Part shown: in pieces, positions 37,507 to 46,378 of the stretch
Numbering within the stretch: the stretch's first letter is position 1
Layout: the number at the start of each line of letters is the position of its first letter
Assembly (NCBI GenBank): GCA_016218825.1
Contig: JACRCV010000116.1
Location: 48,465-112,464, forward strand
Length of the DNA: 64,000 nt
Source of the DNA: Deltaproteobacteria bacterium
Lineage (GTDB): Bacteria; Myxococcota; XYA12-FULL-58-9
Reading direction: 5' to 3'
Program-made: the position numbers and the translations under genes
The notes under the pieces: generated by a model
The model's input: the letters and a program-made list of their open reading frames with translations, nothing else
The model's database searches: none
What the model was told of the DNA's origin: nothing

Positions 37507-38625
37507 TTACTTCGCGGTGGCAGCGACGGCTTCTTCGAGGTTCTTGGCCGGCGGCTTGAGGTTCTTCTGCGGCGGTTTGTCGCCCAGCCGCTCGATCATG
37601 CCGCGCACCAGGAAGGGCCAGGCGATGGTGGCGTCGGCGAGGATCTCGCTGAAGCGCCCACCGTCGTGCGGGGCGACGAACTTGCCCCACGAGACGCCCT
37701 CGGAGTAGGTGCAGCCCGACAGCCCGCCCCAGTGCACCGGCTCCGGACAGACGCGGACACCGTAGCGGAAGCGGAAGCCCTTGGGCGGCATGCCGAGGCG
37801 CTTCTCCATGATGTCGACGAAGGGGCCGAGCTGTTGCGCCCAGTTGCGCGGCACACCGCCGCCGATGGTGAAGATGCCGGTGTGTTTCTGCACCGCGACC
37901 AGCTGGGTGTATTGCTCGAGGTCGAAGAACGGGTCGTAGGTGCGGCGCTCTTTGCCTTCGCGCAGGCGGATGCGGTTGTGCAGCGCGACGTCGAGGCCGA
38001 GCTCGGAGTCGGTGAACGCCGGCACGAACACCGGCACGTTCATCTTGTAGGCGCTCTTGAGGATGGCGCGGGCGTCATGCGGCGTGGTCTCGGCGAGGTA
38101 CTTGCCGATGGCCTTGAAGATCAGGGCCGAGTGCAGGGTCGTCCCCTCGGGGAGACTGTTCAATACCTCGCGGACGATGAGCTCGGTGTCGTCGAGGTTC
38201 TTCTCGAGCTCGAGGGTGTCGTACACCCGGTCGTAGCCCTTGTCGTAGAGCTCCTTGTCGGTGAAGCGGCCGTCGTACTTGAAGTGGGTCATGCCGGCGG
38301 CCTCGACCAGGCCGTGCGCCATCAGCGCGCCGGTCGAGATGATCGCCTGGATCCAACCGCGCTCCAGCATCTCGCAGACCAAGAGCCCCTGCTTGGCGAC
38401 GGTCATCGCGCCGGAGAGGGTCATGACCACGAGGCACTCGGGGTCGCGGATCATGGCCTCGAGGGTGTCGGCGCCCTCGCCGAGGCAGCGGCCGCCGAAC
38501 GCGGTGTGCGACAGCTCCTTGAGCATCTCGGACACCGAGCCGTGGCGGGCGACGTCGATCGACGTGACCGGCGCCAGGCCGTCGGAGAAGCCGGTGGCGT
38601 ACTTCTTCGGATCGCTGACAGTCAT
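37507..38625 (-). CDS. Deoxyhypusine synthase-like protein
   Basis: 372 aa, clearly of the deoxyhypusine/homospermidine synthase-like family, NAD-dependent enzymes that transfer an aminobutyl group from spermidine. Visible landmarks are LVVMTLSGAMTVAKQG, IISTGALMAHGLVEA, FTIGGGVPRNWAQQ and SEGVSWGKFVAP; K315 in SWGK matches the Lys that forms the enzyme-substrate imine. Bacteria have no eIF5A, so the product here may be a polyamine or an unknown acceptor. No polyamine genes are adjacent. ATG 38625 is chosen as the first start. Confidence 0.8.
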   Translation of the reverse strand: MTVSDPKKYATGFSDGLAPVTSIDVARHGSVSEMLKELSHTAFGGRCLGEGADTLEAMIRDPECLVVMTLSGAMTVAKQGLLVCEMLERGWIQAIISTGALMAHGLVEAAGMTHFKYDGRFTDKELYDKGYDRVYDTLELEKNLDDTELIVREVLNSLPEGTTLHSALIFKAIGKYLAETTPHDARAILKSAYKMNVPVFVPAFTDSELGLDVALHNRIRLREGKERRTYDPFFDLEQYTQLVAVQKHTGIFTIGGGVPRNWAQQLGPFVDIMEKRLGMPPKGFRFRYGVRVCPEPVHWGGLSGCTYSEGVSWGKFVAPHDGGRFSEILADATIAWPFLVRGMIERLGDKPPQKNLKPPAKNLEEAVAATAK

Positions 38626-38657
38626 GCGTTCGTCCTCACCCGAAAGTGCGGTGTGGT

Positions 38658-39992
38658 CTATGGCTTGTTCGACGCCTGTTGGTCAAGCAGCGATTGCAGG
38701 GCCCAGAACAGCTCTTGCGCCGAGTTCTGGTAGTCGCCGGAGCCGAGCACGTAGCGCACCAGCCCCTGGGTGTCGACGACCGCCACCGTGGGCAGCGCCG
38801 GCTTCAGGCCCTGGTGCTTGCAGAACGACGCGAACGCGAGCGACATCGTCGGGTCGGTCCAGATCGGAAAGGCCGGCTGCAGGCGGGCGATGAAGGCCTC
38901 GTAGGGCTCGGCCTCGCGCTCGATCGAGGTCCGGACCCCCAAGATCCTCACCTTGCCGTTCAGCCTCGCGTCACGACCGACCGTGGCCACGAGCTGGTTG
39001 ATGCGCGGCAGCTCCTTGTTGCAGTGCGGACACCAGGTCGAGAAGAACACCGCGACCGTGAGGCGGTCCGGGTCCTTGAGCTCGAGGTCCACCACCTCGC
39101 GGGCGTCGGTCTCGAGCGCCAAGGCCTTGGCCGGCTCACCGCCGTCGCGGCGGCCGGCGAGGAGGCGGGCTTTGCGCCCGGTGTCGATCTCCGCGATCAC
39201 GGTGTCGACGCTTTGGCCGCTCTTGGCGCAAGCGCTCAACGACGCCCGGGCGCCGGGGAGCAGCGGGTGCTCGGCGTACAGCCTTCTTGCCCGCGGACAA
39301 GCGTCCGCGGCGCTGCCGGTTGCGATCAGCGCCGTGACCAGGCGCAAGTGCAGGTTTGGATCGTCCGCCAGGTCGAACGCCGCCCCGGCTCTGCGCAAGT
39401 CCTCGAGCGATCCCGCGACGTCGCCCTTCAGGCTCTTGACCGTGCCCTGAAGACGGGCGAAGGCCGCGGCCTCTGGAGGTGCCAGCCCCGGGTTCGCGTG
39501 GGTGACCAACGCCAGACACTTGTCGACGAATGACAGCAACGACCCCGCAGACGCCAGGCGGTAGGCGGCGGTGACCACCGCGGTCTTGTCGGCGATCTCG
39601 AGCGCCTGCGGGCCGCAGAGCGCGGCCTCGACCTCGGCGTCGCTCGCGGCGCCACCGGCGACCGCGGCGGCGTAGGCGCGGCCCAACAGGCCGTAGACCG
39701 CGGGGCGCTCTTTGACGGCGAGGACCGTCGGCAGGAAGCGCGCCAGGCCGTTGGCGACCGCGGCGTCGGTGCCGGGTTGGGCGATCAGGTTCTGGAGCCG
39801 CTCTCGATCCGACTGCGCCTTGAGCTCCTCGGTCGCCGGGAGCGGGCTCGGCAGCGGCGGGATCGTCAGGGCGGCGGCGCGTGGGCCGCGCGACGGCTGC
39901 AGGGCGCCGGGGCCGGCGCAGGCGCAGAACAGGAGCATCGCGACCGCGAACCCTTTGCGGCGCGCGACAAAAGGGTTATCCGTAATCCTCAT
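38658..39992 (-). CDS. Lipoprotein with TlpA/thioredoxin-like domain
   Basis: 444 aa. The N-terminus has RRKGFAVAMLLFCACAG, a lipoprotein-type signal with C23 or C25 as lipidated Cys. A helical region (60-250) of TPR-like character precedes a thioredoxin-like C-terminal half with redox motif C321-P-H-C324 in FFSTWCPHCNKELPRI. The likely role is periplasmic disulfide exchange or reductant delivery. The start ATG 39992 overlaps, in opposite strands, the ATG of the MEMO gene, giving the shared tetramer CATG. An earlier in-frame ATG exists at 40052 but would lie inside the other gene. Confidence 0.75.
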   Translation of the reverse strand: MRITDNPFVARRKGFAVAMLLFCACAGPGALQPSRGPRAAALTIPPLPSPLPATEELKAQSDRERLQNLIAQPGTDAAVANGLARFLPTVLAVKERPAVYGLLGRAYAAAVAGGAASDAEVEAALCGPQALEIADKTAVVTAAYRLASAGSLLSFVDKCLALVTHANPGLAPPEAAAFARLQGTVKSLKGDVAGSLEDLRRAGAAFDLADDPNLHLRLVTALIATGSAADACPRARRLYAEHPLLPGARASLSACAKSGQSVDTVIAEIDTGRKARLLAGRRDGGEPAKALALETDAREVVDLELKDPDRLTVAVFFSTWCPHCNKELPRINQLVATVGRDARLNGKVRILGVRTSIEREAEPYEAFIARLQPAFPIWTDPTMSLAFASFCKHQGLKPALPTVAVVDTQGLVRYVLGSGDYQNSAQELFWALQSLLDQQASNKP

Positions 39993-40836
39993 GCTGCGTC
40001 CATCGTTCCTTGCGGGCCTCTGGTATCCGGCTACCGACAGCGCCTGCCGCAAGGCTATCGCCGCTCATGCCGCAGATGCCGAGCCAGAGCAAGGCCCGTA
40101 CACCGGCCTCGTCGGCCCGCACGCCGGCTGGTCCTATTCCGGCGACGCCGCCGCCGAAGGCTACGCTTGGCTGAGCGCTGCCGTGCCCCACCCAGATCTG
40201 GTGGTGGTGTTCGGCTCGCACCGCGGCCCGCACGGCCCCAACACCATCTTCTGCGCCGACGGCTGGTCCACGCCGCTCGGCCCGCTCGCGACCGCGCGTG
40301 ACCTGGCGATCCGCTTGCGCGACGAGCTCCGCCTCGGCGAAGAGCCGGTGCAACCCGGTCATCCCGACAACGCCGTCGAGCTGCACCTGCCGTTCGTGCG
40401 CTACTTCTTCCCGAAGGCCGAGCTCCTGATGCTCGGGGTCGGGGCCGCCAAAGAGGCGCTCGCGATCGGCGCCGCGGTTGCGAAGCGAGTCCAGGAAACC
40501 AAGCGCCGCGCGGTGTTCATCGGCTCGACCGACCTGACCCACTACGGCCCGAACTACGACTTCGAGCCGCAGGGCCGGGGCGACCAGGCGGTGCGCTGGG
40601 TGCGGGAACAAAACGACCGCGGCTTCATCGACGCCATCCTCGCTAAGGAGCCGGAGACCGTGGTGTTGCACGGCACCGAGGAGCACAGCGCCTGCTGCCC
40701 CGGCGCGGTCGCGGCGGCGATGAGCGCGGTGCAGGCGGCGTCCGGGGCGCTGCATCCCAAGGTGGTGTCGCACTATTTGAGCTACGACGTGCAGCCGAAC
40801 GACAGCTTCGTCGGCTATGCGGGCGTGTTGTTGTGA
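39991..40836 (+). CDS. MEMO family protein (AmmeMemoRadiSam-type)
   Basis: 281 aa. The family is related to extradiol dioxygenases and in bacteria and archaea often accompanies radical SAM and AMMECR1 proteins; its function is unsettled. Signatures include SFLAGLWYPATDSACRKAI at the N-terminus, GLVGPHAGWSYSGDAAAEGY and VVFGSHRGPHGP with candidate metal-binding His, FIGSTDLTHYG and ACCPGAVAAAM. ATG 39991 overlaps the opposing lipoprotein start by two bases. Its TGA overlaps the GTG of the following hydrolase (GTGA). Confidence 0.85.
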   Translation: MLRPSFLAGLWYPATDSACRKAIAAHAADAEPEQGPYTGLVGPHAGWSYSGDAAAEGYAWLSAAVPHPDLVVVFGSHRGPHGPNTIFCADGWSTPLGPLATARDLAIRLRDELRLGEEPVQPGHPDNAVELHLPFVRYFFPKAELLMLGVGAAKEALAIGAAVAKRVQETKRRAVFIGSTDLTHYGPNYDFEPQGRGDQAVRWVREQNDRGFIDAILAKEPETVVLHGTEEHSACCPGAVAAAMSAVQAASGALHPKVVSHYLSYDVQPNDSFVGYAGVLL

Positions 40837-41576
40837 GCGCGGCCGCGGTGCGTTTCGGCAATCGGCGCGGGCAGACGCTCGCCGGGATCTTGCACGGCGA
40901 GCCCAACGACGCCGTCGTCATCAGCTGCCACGGCATGCTCTCCGACAAGAACGGCAGCAAGCATCAACGCTTGGCCGCCGACTTGGAGGCTCTTCAACTC
41001 CCCTGCCTGCGCTTCGACTTTGCCGGGCGCGGCGAGTCGGAGGGGCGGTTGTTCGATCTGTCGTTCACCCACGAGGTCGAAGATCTGGACGCCGCCATCA
41101 CCTACCTCGCGAGTCGGGGCGCCACTCGCTTCGGCCTGTTCGGGTCGAGCATGGGCGGCGCGGTGGCGCTGCTGGCGGCGGCGCGCGACGAACGGGTGCG
41201 GGCGGTCGCGACGTTGGCGGCGGTCGGCTACCCCGGCGATATCGCCGGGCGCCATCCCGACGAGGCGCGAGCCTTTCTGGAGCGGGGGCAGCTGGAGACG
41301 GTGGCGGGGCCGATCGGACGCGGCTTCTACGACGACGCCAAAGCCCACGACGTCATCGGGGCGGTGCGAGCGCTCCACATCCCGCTGTTGGTGTTGCACG
41401 GCGAGGAGGACGACGTGGTCCCGGTGTCCGACGCCCACGACATCGCCACCGAGGCGCGGCACGTGACCCTCGAGATCGTGCCCGGCGCCGACCATCGGTT
41501 CTCGAACCCTGTGCACCTGAAGCCCGCGATGCGGCTCGCGGTCGAGTTCTTCGCTCGTCACCTCGCCCCCGTCTGA
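40833..41576 (+). CDS. Alpha/beta hydrolase
   Basis: 247 aa. The canonical catalytic triad elements are the nucleophile elbow GLFGSSMGGAVALL, the acid in GEEDDVVPVSDAHD and the His in PGADHRFSNP. The oxyanion segment ISCHGMLSDKNGSKHQ and the YqiA/serine aminopeptidase-like pattern FDFAGRGESEG place it with esterases or acyl-peptide-type hydrolases. The substrate is unknown. GTG 40833 overlaps the MEMO stop, so both are translated together. Confidence 0.88.
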   Translation: MSAAAVRFGNRRGQTLAGILHGEPNDAVVISCHGMLSDKNGSKHQRLAADLEALQLPCLRFDFAGRGESEGRLFDLSFTHEVEDLDAAITYLASRGATRFGLFGSSMGGAVALLAAARDERVRAVATLAAVGYPGDIAGRHPDEARAFLERGQLETVAGPIGRGFYDDAKAHDVIGAVRALHIPLLVLHGEEDDVVPVSDAHDIATEARHVTLEIVPGADHRFSNPVHLKPAMRLAVEFFARHLAPV

Positions 41577-41626
41577 CGGCCGCGACGCTTGCGCCGGCCC
41601 TACGCCTCGCACTACTTTAGCCGCGC

Positions 41627-42538
41627 ATGTTGAGGTTTGAGCCGTTCTATCAGCCGGCGCCCTGGGGCGGCCGGCGGTTCGACAACGAGCTCGGGCGCAA
41701 GATCCCAGACGGCCCGGTGGGCGAGGCGTGGGAGCTCGTCGACCTCGGCGACCGGCAGAGCCGGGTGGCGGCCGGAGCGCACGCCGGGAAGACCTTGGGC
41801 GAGCTGTGGCGCGCCGGCGCGCTCGGGGGCTCGGCGCAGGGACCGTTCCCGTTTCTCGTCAAGTGGCTGGACACCGAGGACAAGACCTCGGTGCAGGTGC
41901 ACCCGAGCCGTGCCGCCTGTGACAAGCTCGGCCACGGGCTGCCGAAGAGCGAGGTGTGGTACGTCGCCAACGCCGACCCCGGCGCGGTGATCCTCGCCGG
42001 CCACTATCCTGGGCTCGACCCGGCGACCCTGCGGCAAGCGGCGCAAGGCGGCACGATCCCCAAGTGGCTCTACGAGGTGGTGCCGAAGGTCGGCGACTTG
42101 ATCCCCATCCCCGCCGGCACCCTGCACGCGATCGGGGCGGGCTTCCTGCTGCTCGAGGTGCAAGAGCCGTCCGACACCACGTTTCGCGTCTACGACTGGA
42201 AGCGGGTCGGCCTCGACGGTCGGGCCCGTGAGCTGCACTTGGAACAAGCGTATCAGGCGGTCGACTTTGCCAAGAGCGGGCCGCCGAAGACCCAGCGCGG
42301 CGAGGCGGTCGGGCCGTCGTTCCGGCTGCGGGTGTTGCAGGTGGGCGCCGAGCTCGCGGCTCCCGAGCTGCGGGTCATCGTTGCCGAGGCGGAGCGCACC
42401 AAGCTCCGGACGGACGGGGGGGAGATGATCTTGAAGTATGGCGATCTGGTGGTCCTCGAGCCCAACGACGGCCGCGCCCTCCTCCTGGGCGGCTCGGCGG
42501 CGCTCATCACCGAAGCACCGAAGTCCAAGCCCGCGTGA
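41627..42538 (+). CDS. manA: Mannose-6-phosphate isomerase, class I
   Basis: 303 aa zinc enzyme interconverting fructose-6-P and mannose-6-P, supplying GDP-mannose for surface polysaccharide. Zinc ligands sit in SVQVHPS (Q, H) and KSEVWYV (E), with the fourth in GTLHAIG (H). The substrate-binding strand IPIPAGTLHAIGAG and the cupin C-terminus are present. Length is typical of short bacterial forms. The TGA is overlapped by the GTG of the outer membrane protein gene. Start ATG 41627 opens the conserved FEPFYQPAPWGGRRF. Confidence 0.92.
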   Translation: MLRFEPFYQPAPWGGRRFDNELGRKIPDGPVGEAWELVDLGDRQSRVAAGAHAGKTLGELWRAGALGGSAQGPFPFLVKWLDTEDKTSVQVHPSRAACDKLGHGLPKSEVWYVANADPGAVILAGHYPGLDPATLRQAAQGGTIPKWLYEVVPKVGDLIPIPAGTLHAIGAGFLLLEVQEPSDTTFRVYDWKRVGLDGRARELHLEQAYQAVDFAKSGPPKTQRGEAVGPSFRLRVLQVGAELAAPELRVIVAEAERTKLRTDGGEMILKYGDLVVLEPNDGRALLLGGSAALITEAPKSKPA

Positions 42539-43857
42539 CCGCTCGGCGTGCCCACCACCGGCCGGGCCTGTTGCTGGCCGCGGCCACCCTGTGCGCCGCC
42601 CTGCCGTGGAGCGGCCCGGCGCGCGCCTCGTTCGATGTCGTCGGCGTCTACCACGAGAAGGTGAAACAGTTCGAAGCGGTCTACTTTCTGCAGAAGGACG
42701 CCGAGTGGCACCGCGACCGCCGGATCTTCGAGCTCTTCGGCGAGGGCGACTGGCTGCGCTACGACAACCCCGCGCTCGCGCCCTTCGACACCGCCGACGA
42801 CAAGGGCACCACCGCGACCATCTTCAGCGGCTCGGCGGGGATGTTGATCAACGTCCGTCCCGACAACAAGAGCAAGGTGCAGCTGTCGCTCTTCAACATC
42901 TTCAGCAACACCACCAAACCGCTGCCGGCCACGGCCTTCGACGGCGCGACGGCCAGACCCGAGGGTTCCGGCGGTGCGGTGCAGGAGGCGCTGCACGGCG
43001 CCCGGCTGACCTTGGGGGATGTGGCCGAGGCGTCGCTCGGGGCGTATTGGCTCACCAACACCCTCGAGACCTGGCAAGCGGGCGTCAAGGCCGGCGAGAG
43101 CAGAGCGTCGCAGGGCTCGTTCTTCTTCGAGCTGAACTCGCCGTTCCTGTTTTCCAAGTCCAGCTATGTGGTCGGCAAGGATCTGTCGGGGCGCGACAAC
43201 GAGGTCAAGCGCTTCGACCTGCGCCTGGCGTACGACCAGCTGTTGTTCGTCGAGAACCTCGAGGCCGGCTTCATTCGTTACAACTTCACCGACCAGCCCA
43301 ACTGGATGGCCGCGGCGAGCATCACCCGCATCGGCGCGCCGCAGTTCAAGTTCCTGTCGGCGGAGGTGCGCTACTCGCTGACCGACCACGAGCTCGGGTG
43401 GTTCCGGGGCGGTCTCGACATCCTGCTGCAGGCCGACGACGACTTCAACTTGACCCGCCGTGGCCACTTCGGGACCAGCTTCGGCGCCAAGGCCTTTTAT
43501 ACCCGGGCGACGACCAGCACCTTTCAGATCTTCAACACCGTGACCCCGCACGCCGAGACCGTGACCGGCTACGAGCTCACCGCTTATTGTCAGATCCCGG
43601 CGAAGTGGTTCTGGACCGCGGTCATGCTGTTCGGCGCCGCCGCGGCCCAGTCGAGCGACTCGTTCACCGACGCGCAGAAGCAACAGATGATGGACACCGC
43701 CACGCAGATGCTCGCCGACACCATCGAGGAGCCGCGCGACATCATGTTTACCCGGATCACGTTCACGATGAGCAAGAACGCGCCCGAGACCTACGCGATC
43801 CTCGGGGAGCCCGAAGACCGGACGCGCTACTTCGCGTCGCTGTCGTTCATCTACTAG
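42535..43857 (+). CDS. Predicted outer membrane beta-barrel protein
   Basis: 440 aa; signal peptide (about 10-32, LLLAAATLCAALPWSGPARA). The rest is rich in aromatic and alternating polar residues and ends in SLSFIY, consistent with a barrel closing strand. No family is recognised. GTG 42535 overlaps the manA stop (GTGA), but a functional link to mannose metabolism is not evident. It is followed after 10 nt by another predicted outer membrane protein. Confidence 0.6.
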   Translation: MTARRAHHRPGLLLAAATLCAALPWSGPARASFDVVGVYHEKVKQFEAVYFLQKDAEWHRDRRIFELFGEGDWLRYDNPALAPFDTADDKGTTATIFSGSAGMLINVRPDNKSKVQLSLFNIFSNTTKPLPATAFDGATARPEGSGGAVQEALHGARLTLGDVAEASLGAYWLTNTLETWQAGVKAGESRASQGSFFFELNSPFLFSKSSYVVGKDLSGRDNEVKRFDLRLAYDQLLFVENLEAGFIRYNFTDQPNWMAAASITRIGAPQFKFLSAEVRYSLTDHELGWFRGGLDILLQADDDFNLTRRGHFGTSFGAKAFYTRATTSTFQIFNTVTPHAETVTGYELTAYCQIPAKWFWTAVMLFGAAAAQSSDSFTDAQKQQMMDTATQMLADTIEEPRDIMFTRITFTMSKNAPETYAILGEPEDRTRYFASLSFIY

Positions 43858-43867
43858 AGGGACCGTC

Positions 43868-44617
43868 ATGACGACGACGCCAACCCGGAGGATGATCGCC
43901 GCGACCCTGTTCGCGAGCCTCGCGCCACTCCAGGCGCAGGCGGCGCTGCCGCGCAATCCGATCGGGGCCGGCAGCCTCGTCGAAGAAGACGAGAACAGCG
44001 ACGACACCCTGCTCTTTGCCTACACCAGCCGCGGGCCCTCCGACGCGCCGACCCTCGAGACCGCCGGCGCCTGGCTGCAGTCGCGGTTCGACTCCGGGGT
44101 GATCCTCGAGCTCGGCGCCTATCCCGCGCACCGCAACGCCGCCCTGACCGTCGCCGACTTTGGCTTCGGTGGTCACGCCGGCATGGGCTTCGGCACCCGC
44201 GTCGTCAGCTTCGAGGTCACGAGCGAGCCGGCGTTGAGTCTCGCGCTCGGCCTGCACCTGCAGGCGTTCGCCGACTATCTGCGCATTGGTGGCGCGGGCG
44301 AGGGCGCGGGGGCGTTGAGCGCCGGCGGCATCTTCGGCCTGGCGATCGAGCTCTACGGCCGGTCGTTCAAAGAGGTCGACTTCCGCACCCAGTTCTCGGT
44401 GGACGGCGTGGCGCCGAACTACCTGTTGATGAAGGTCCCGCTCGGTCAGGAGCGCAAGCGCGACGATTGGTTGGTGCGCGTCGGTGTGCACGCGTATTTC
44501 AACTGGAGCAAGGCCAACCCGACGCCGCTCGTGATCAGTGTCTCGGCGACCCAAGACCCGCGCAACCGCGACCTCGGCTTCATCGACCGCAGCATCGCGC
44601 TCGGCGTTGGGTTCTAG
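43868..44617 (+). CDS. Predicted small outer membrane protein
   Basis: 249 aa. Signal peptide MIAATLFASLAPLQAQA ends near residue 26. The mature part is strand-rich with glycine/aromatic periodicity and ends in SIALGVGF (terminal Phe), again barrel-like. Probably co-transcribed with the preceding outer membrane protein gene. It converges with the PDZ-protein gene with a single base between stop codons. The family is not recognised. Confidence 0.6.
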   Translation: MTTTPTRRMIAATLFASLAPLQAQAALPRNPIGAGSLVEEDENSDDTLLFAYTSRGPSDAPTLETAGAWLQSRFDSGVILELGAYPAHRNAALTVADFGFGGHAGMGFGTRVVSFEVTSEPALSLALGLHLQAFADYLRIGGAGEGAGALSAGGIFGLAIELYGRSFKEVDFRTQFSVDGVAPNYLLMKVPLGQERKRDDWLVRVGVHAYFNWSKANPTPLVISVSATQDPRNRDLGFIDRSIALGVGF

Positions 44618-44618
44618 G

Positions 44619-46178
44619 TCAAAACTCAAATCGGGCGGCGACGCCGCGGCCGTGCTCGGGCATCGTGACGACGTCGACGCTTCGCAGGCGCAGCACAGCG
44701 CTGCCGTACGCGACCTCGTCGTTTCCGGAGGCTGGCGCCATCGCGACGCTGGTCGTCGGCCAGAGGCTGGTGAGGACCCCGAGCGCCACCCAGCCGGCGC
44801 CGATGGTGACGAGCGCCGGGCCGAGGATCGGAGGCTGCTCCTTCCACAACAACACGCCCACCGCCGCCGAGCCGCCACCGGCGCCCAGCATCCACAGCAG
44901 CTGCCCGAGCTTGAACGGGGGCTTGGGCGGCGAGGTCTCCACCGCGGCGGACGGGTAGGTCGGCGCGGCGTCGTAGCTCGGGGCCGCGGCCGCCGGTTCG
45001 GTGGGTACGACGAGCGGGACCGCGGGCGGCGGTGCGGTCGGGGTCGGCGCCGGGGTTGGGATTGGGGCCGGGGCAGCGACGGCGGTCGGTGGCGTTGGCG
45101 TCGCGATCGGTGCCACGAACACCGGCGGGGTGGCTGCGGCGGCGTCCGGGCGTGCGCCGGCGGTAATCGCCAGGTAGCGCTGTTCCTGGCGTCTCTTGAC
45201 GAGCAGGGTCAGCACCGCGCCGACGTCGAGGCCGCGTGCTACCTGTGCGAAGCGTTCCGGCGAATCGATGCGGACGCCGTTGGCCTCGAGGATCACATCA
45301 CCGAGCAGCACCCCGGCGACGTCGGCAGGTCCGCCGCCGCTCACCGCCGCGACCGCGGTGCCGATGCCTTCGCTCAGGCCGGCTCGTTCCCGGTCTTCGC
45401 GGCTCAACGGGCGGTGCTTCAGCCCGATCCACCCGGCCTTCGCCGGCGCCGCCGGCTCTGAAGGGGCCGCGGCCGGCGGCGGCGCTTGTGCTTCGGGAGC
45501 GCCCGGGGCGGCGAGGGTCTCGGTGTCGTGAAGCTCGGTCACCGTTGGCGCGGGGCCCGTCGCGACCGGTTGCGGCGTCGGGGTCGGCGTCGGGGTCGGC
45601 ACCGGAAGCTCGCGCGCGATTGGGATCGGGGGTACGGCAACGGCGGGAGGTGTCACCGCCGGCTCTGCGGCGGCGGCCGGCGCCGGCTCGGGCGGGGAGG
45701 CGCCGGGCTCGAGGGCGGGCAGGCGGTCCAAGATCTTGGCGGTCATCTCGCGGGCGGCCTCGAGGTAGGTGTCCGCGTCGCCGCGTGCCGTGACCTTGAA
45801 CAGGGCGACGACCTGTACCGCGGCGAGGTCGATGACCTGACCGGCGAAGTTGGCGCCGGCGCCGGCGCGGGTGGCCTTGACCGCGAGCATGTACTTGACG
45901 CCGAGCGCCTTGCCGACCTTCGCGAAGCAGGGGGCGGTGTCACAGCCGGCGGCGTCTTTGAGGGCGGCGCCGCCGACGGTGTCGCGGGCTTCGGCTGACT
46001 TGATGATCTTGCCGCCGAAGGTCTCGGCCGCGGCCTGGTCGAACGCCGCGTCGATGCGGCCGCGGGAGTCGGGTGGCATGCCCACGGCACGCGCCGGCAG
46101 GACGGCGAGCCCCACCTCCCGCGTCGGCGGTGCGGCACCGACAACGAGCGTGGTCACGAACAAAGCGAGCACCAGCAT
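44619..46178 (-). CDS. Exported PDZ-domain protein with Pro-rich segments and C-terminal membrane region
   Basis: 519 aa from ATG 46178, which opens a signal peptide (MLVLALFVTTLVVGAA). Residues 20-145 form a domain of unknown type with two Cys (GCDTAPCFAKVGKALGVKYM), resembling a TolB-N/CsgG-like secretion-receptor domain. Pro/Thr-rich linkers flank a PDZ domain (about 245-325) with GTAVAAVSGGGPADVAGVLL and GDVILEANGVRIDSPE. A further Pro/Ala-rich stretch leads to C-terminal hydrophobic helices (about 430-475). The PDZ would bind peptide C-termini in the periplasm. It is divergent from the Cys-rich lipoprotein gene across 200 bp, in which I see no clear signal. Confidence 0.6.
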   Translation of the reverse strand: MLVLALFVTTLVVGAAPPTREVGLAVLPARAVGMPPDSRGRIDAAFDQAAAETFGGKIIKSAEARDTVGGAALKDAAGCDTAPCFAKVGKALGVKYMLAVKATRAGAGANFAGQVIDLAAVQVVALFKVTARGDADTYLEAAREMTAKILDRLPALEPGASPPEPAPAAAAEPAVTPPAVAVPPIPIARELPVPTPTPTPTPQPVATGPAPTVTELHDTETLAAPGAPEAQAPPPAAAPSEPAAPAKAGWIGLKHRPLSREDRERAGLSEGIGTAVAAVSGGGPADVAGVLLGDVILEANGVRIDSPERFAQVARGLDVGAVLTLLVKRRQEQRYLAITAGARPDAAAATPPVFVAPIATPTPPTAVAAPAPIPTPAPTPTAPPPAVPLVVPTEPAAAAPSYDAAPTYPSAAVETSPPKPPFKLGQLLWMLGAGGGSAAVGVLLWKEQPPILGPALVTIGAGWVALGVLTSLWPTTSVAMAPASGNDEVAYGSAVLRLRSVDVVTMPEHGRGVAARFEF

Positions 46179-46378
46179 GGGTTGCGCGAGCTCCGCGCGG
46201 CATGGCCGCAGAGCTACAGTGCCCGCGGGGTGGTGTGGGGTCAATCCCCGGCGCCGAGCCGGACCATCATGATCCAGGACCCGACGCGACAACCGCTTGA
46301 GTCACCTCGAGGTCTTCCGATACCTTCGAAGATCATCGGGCCGACGCTCTGGTCGCGCTCCGAATCCGGGGGAGCTGA

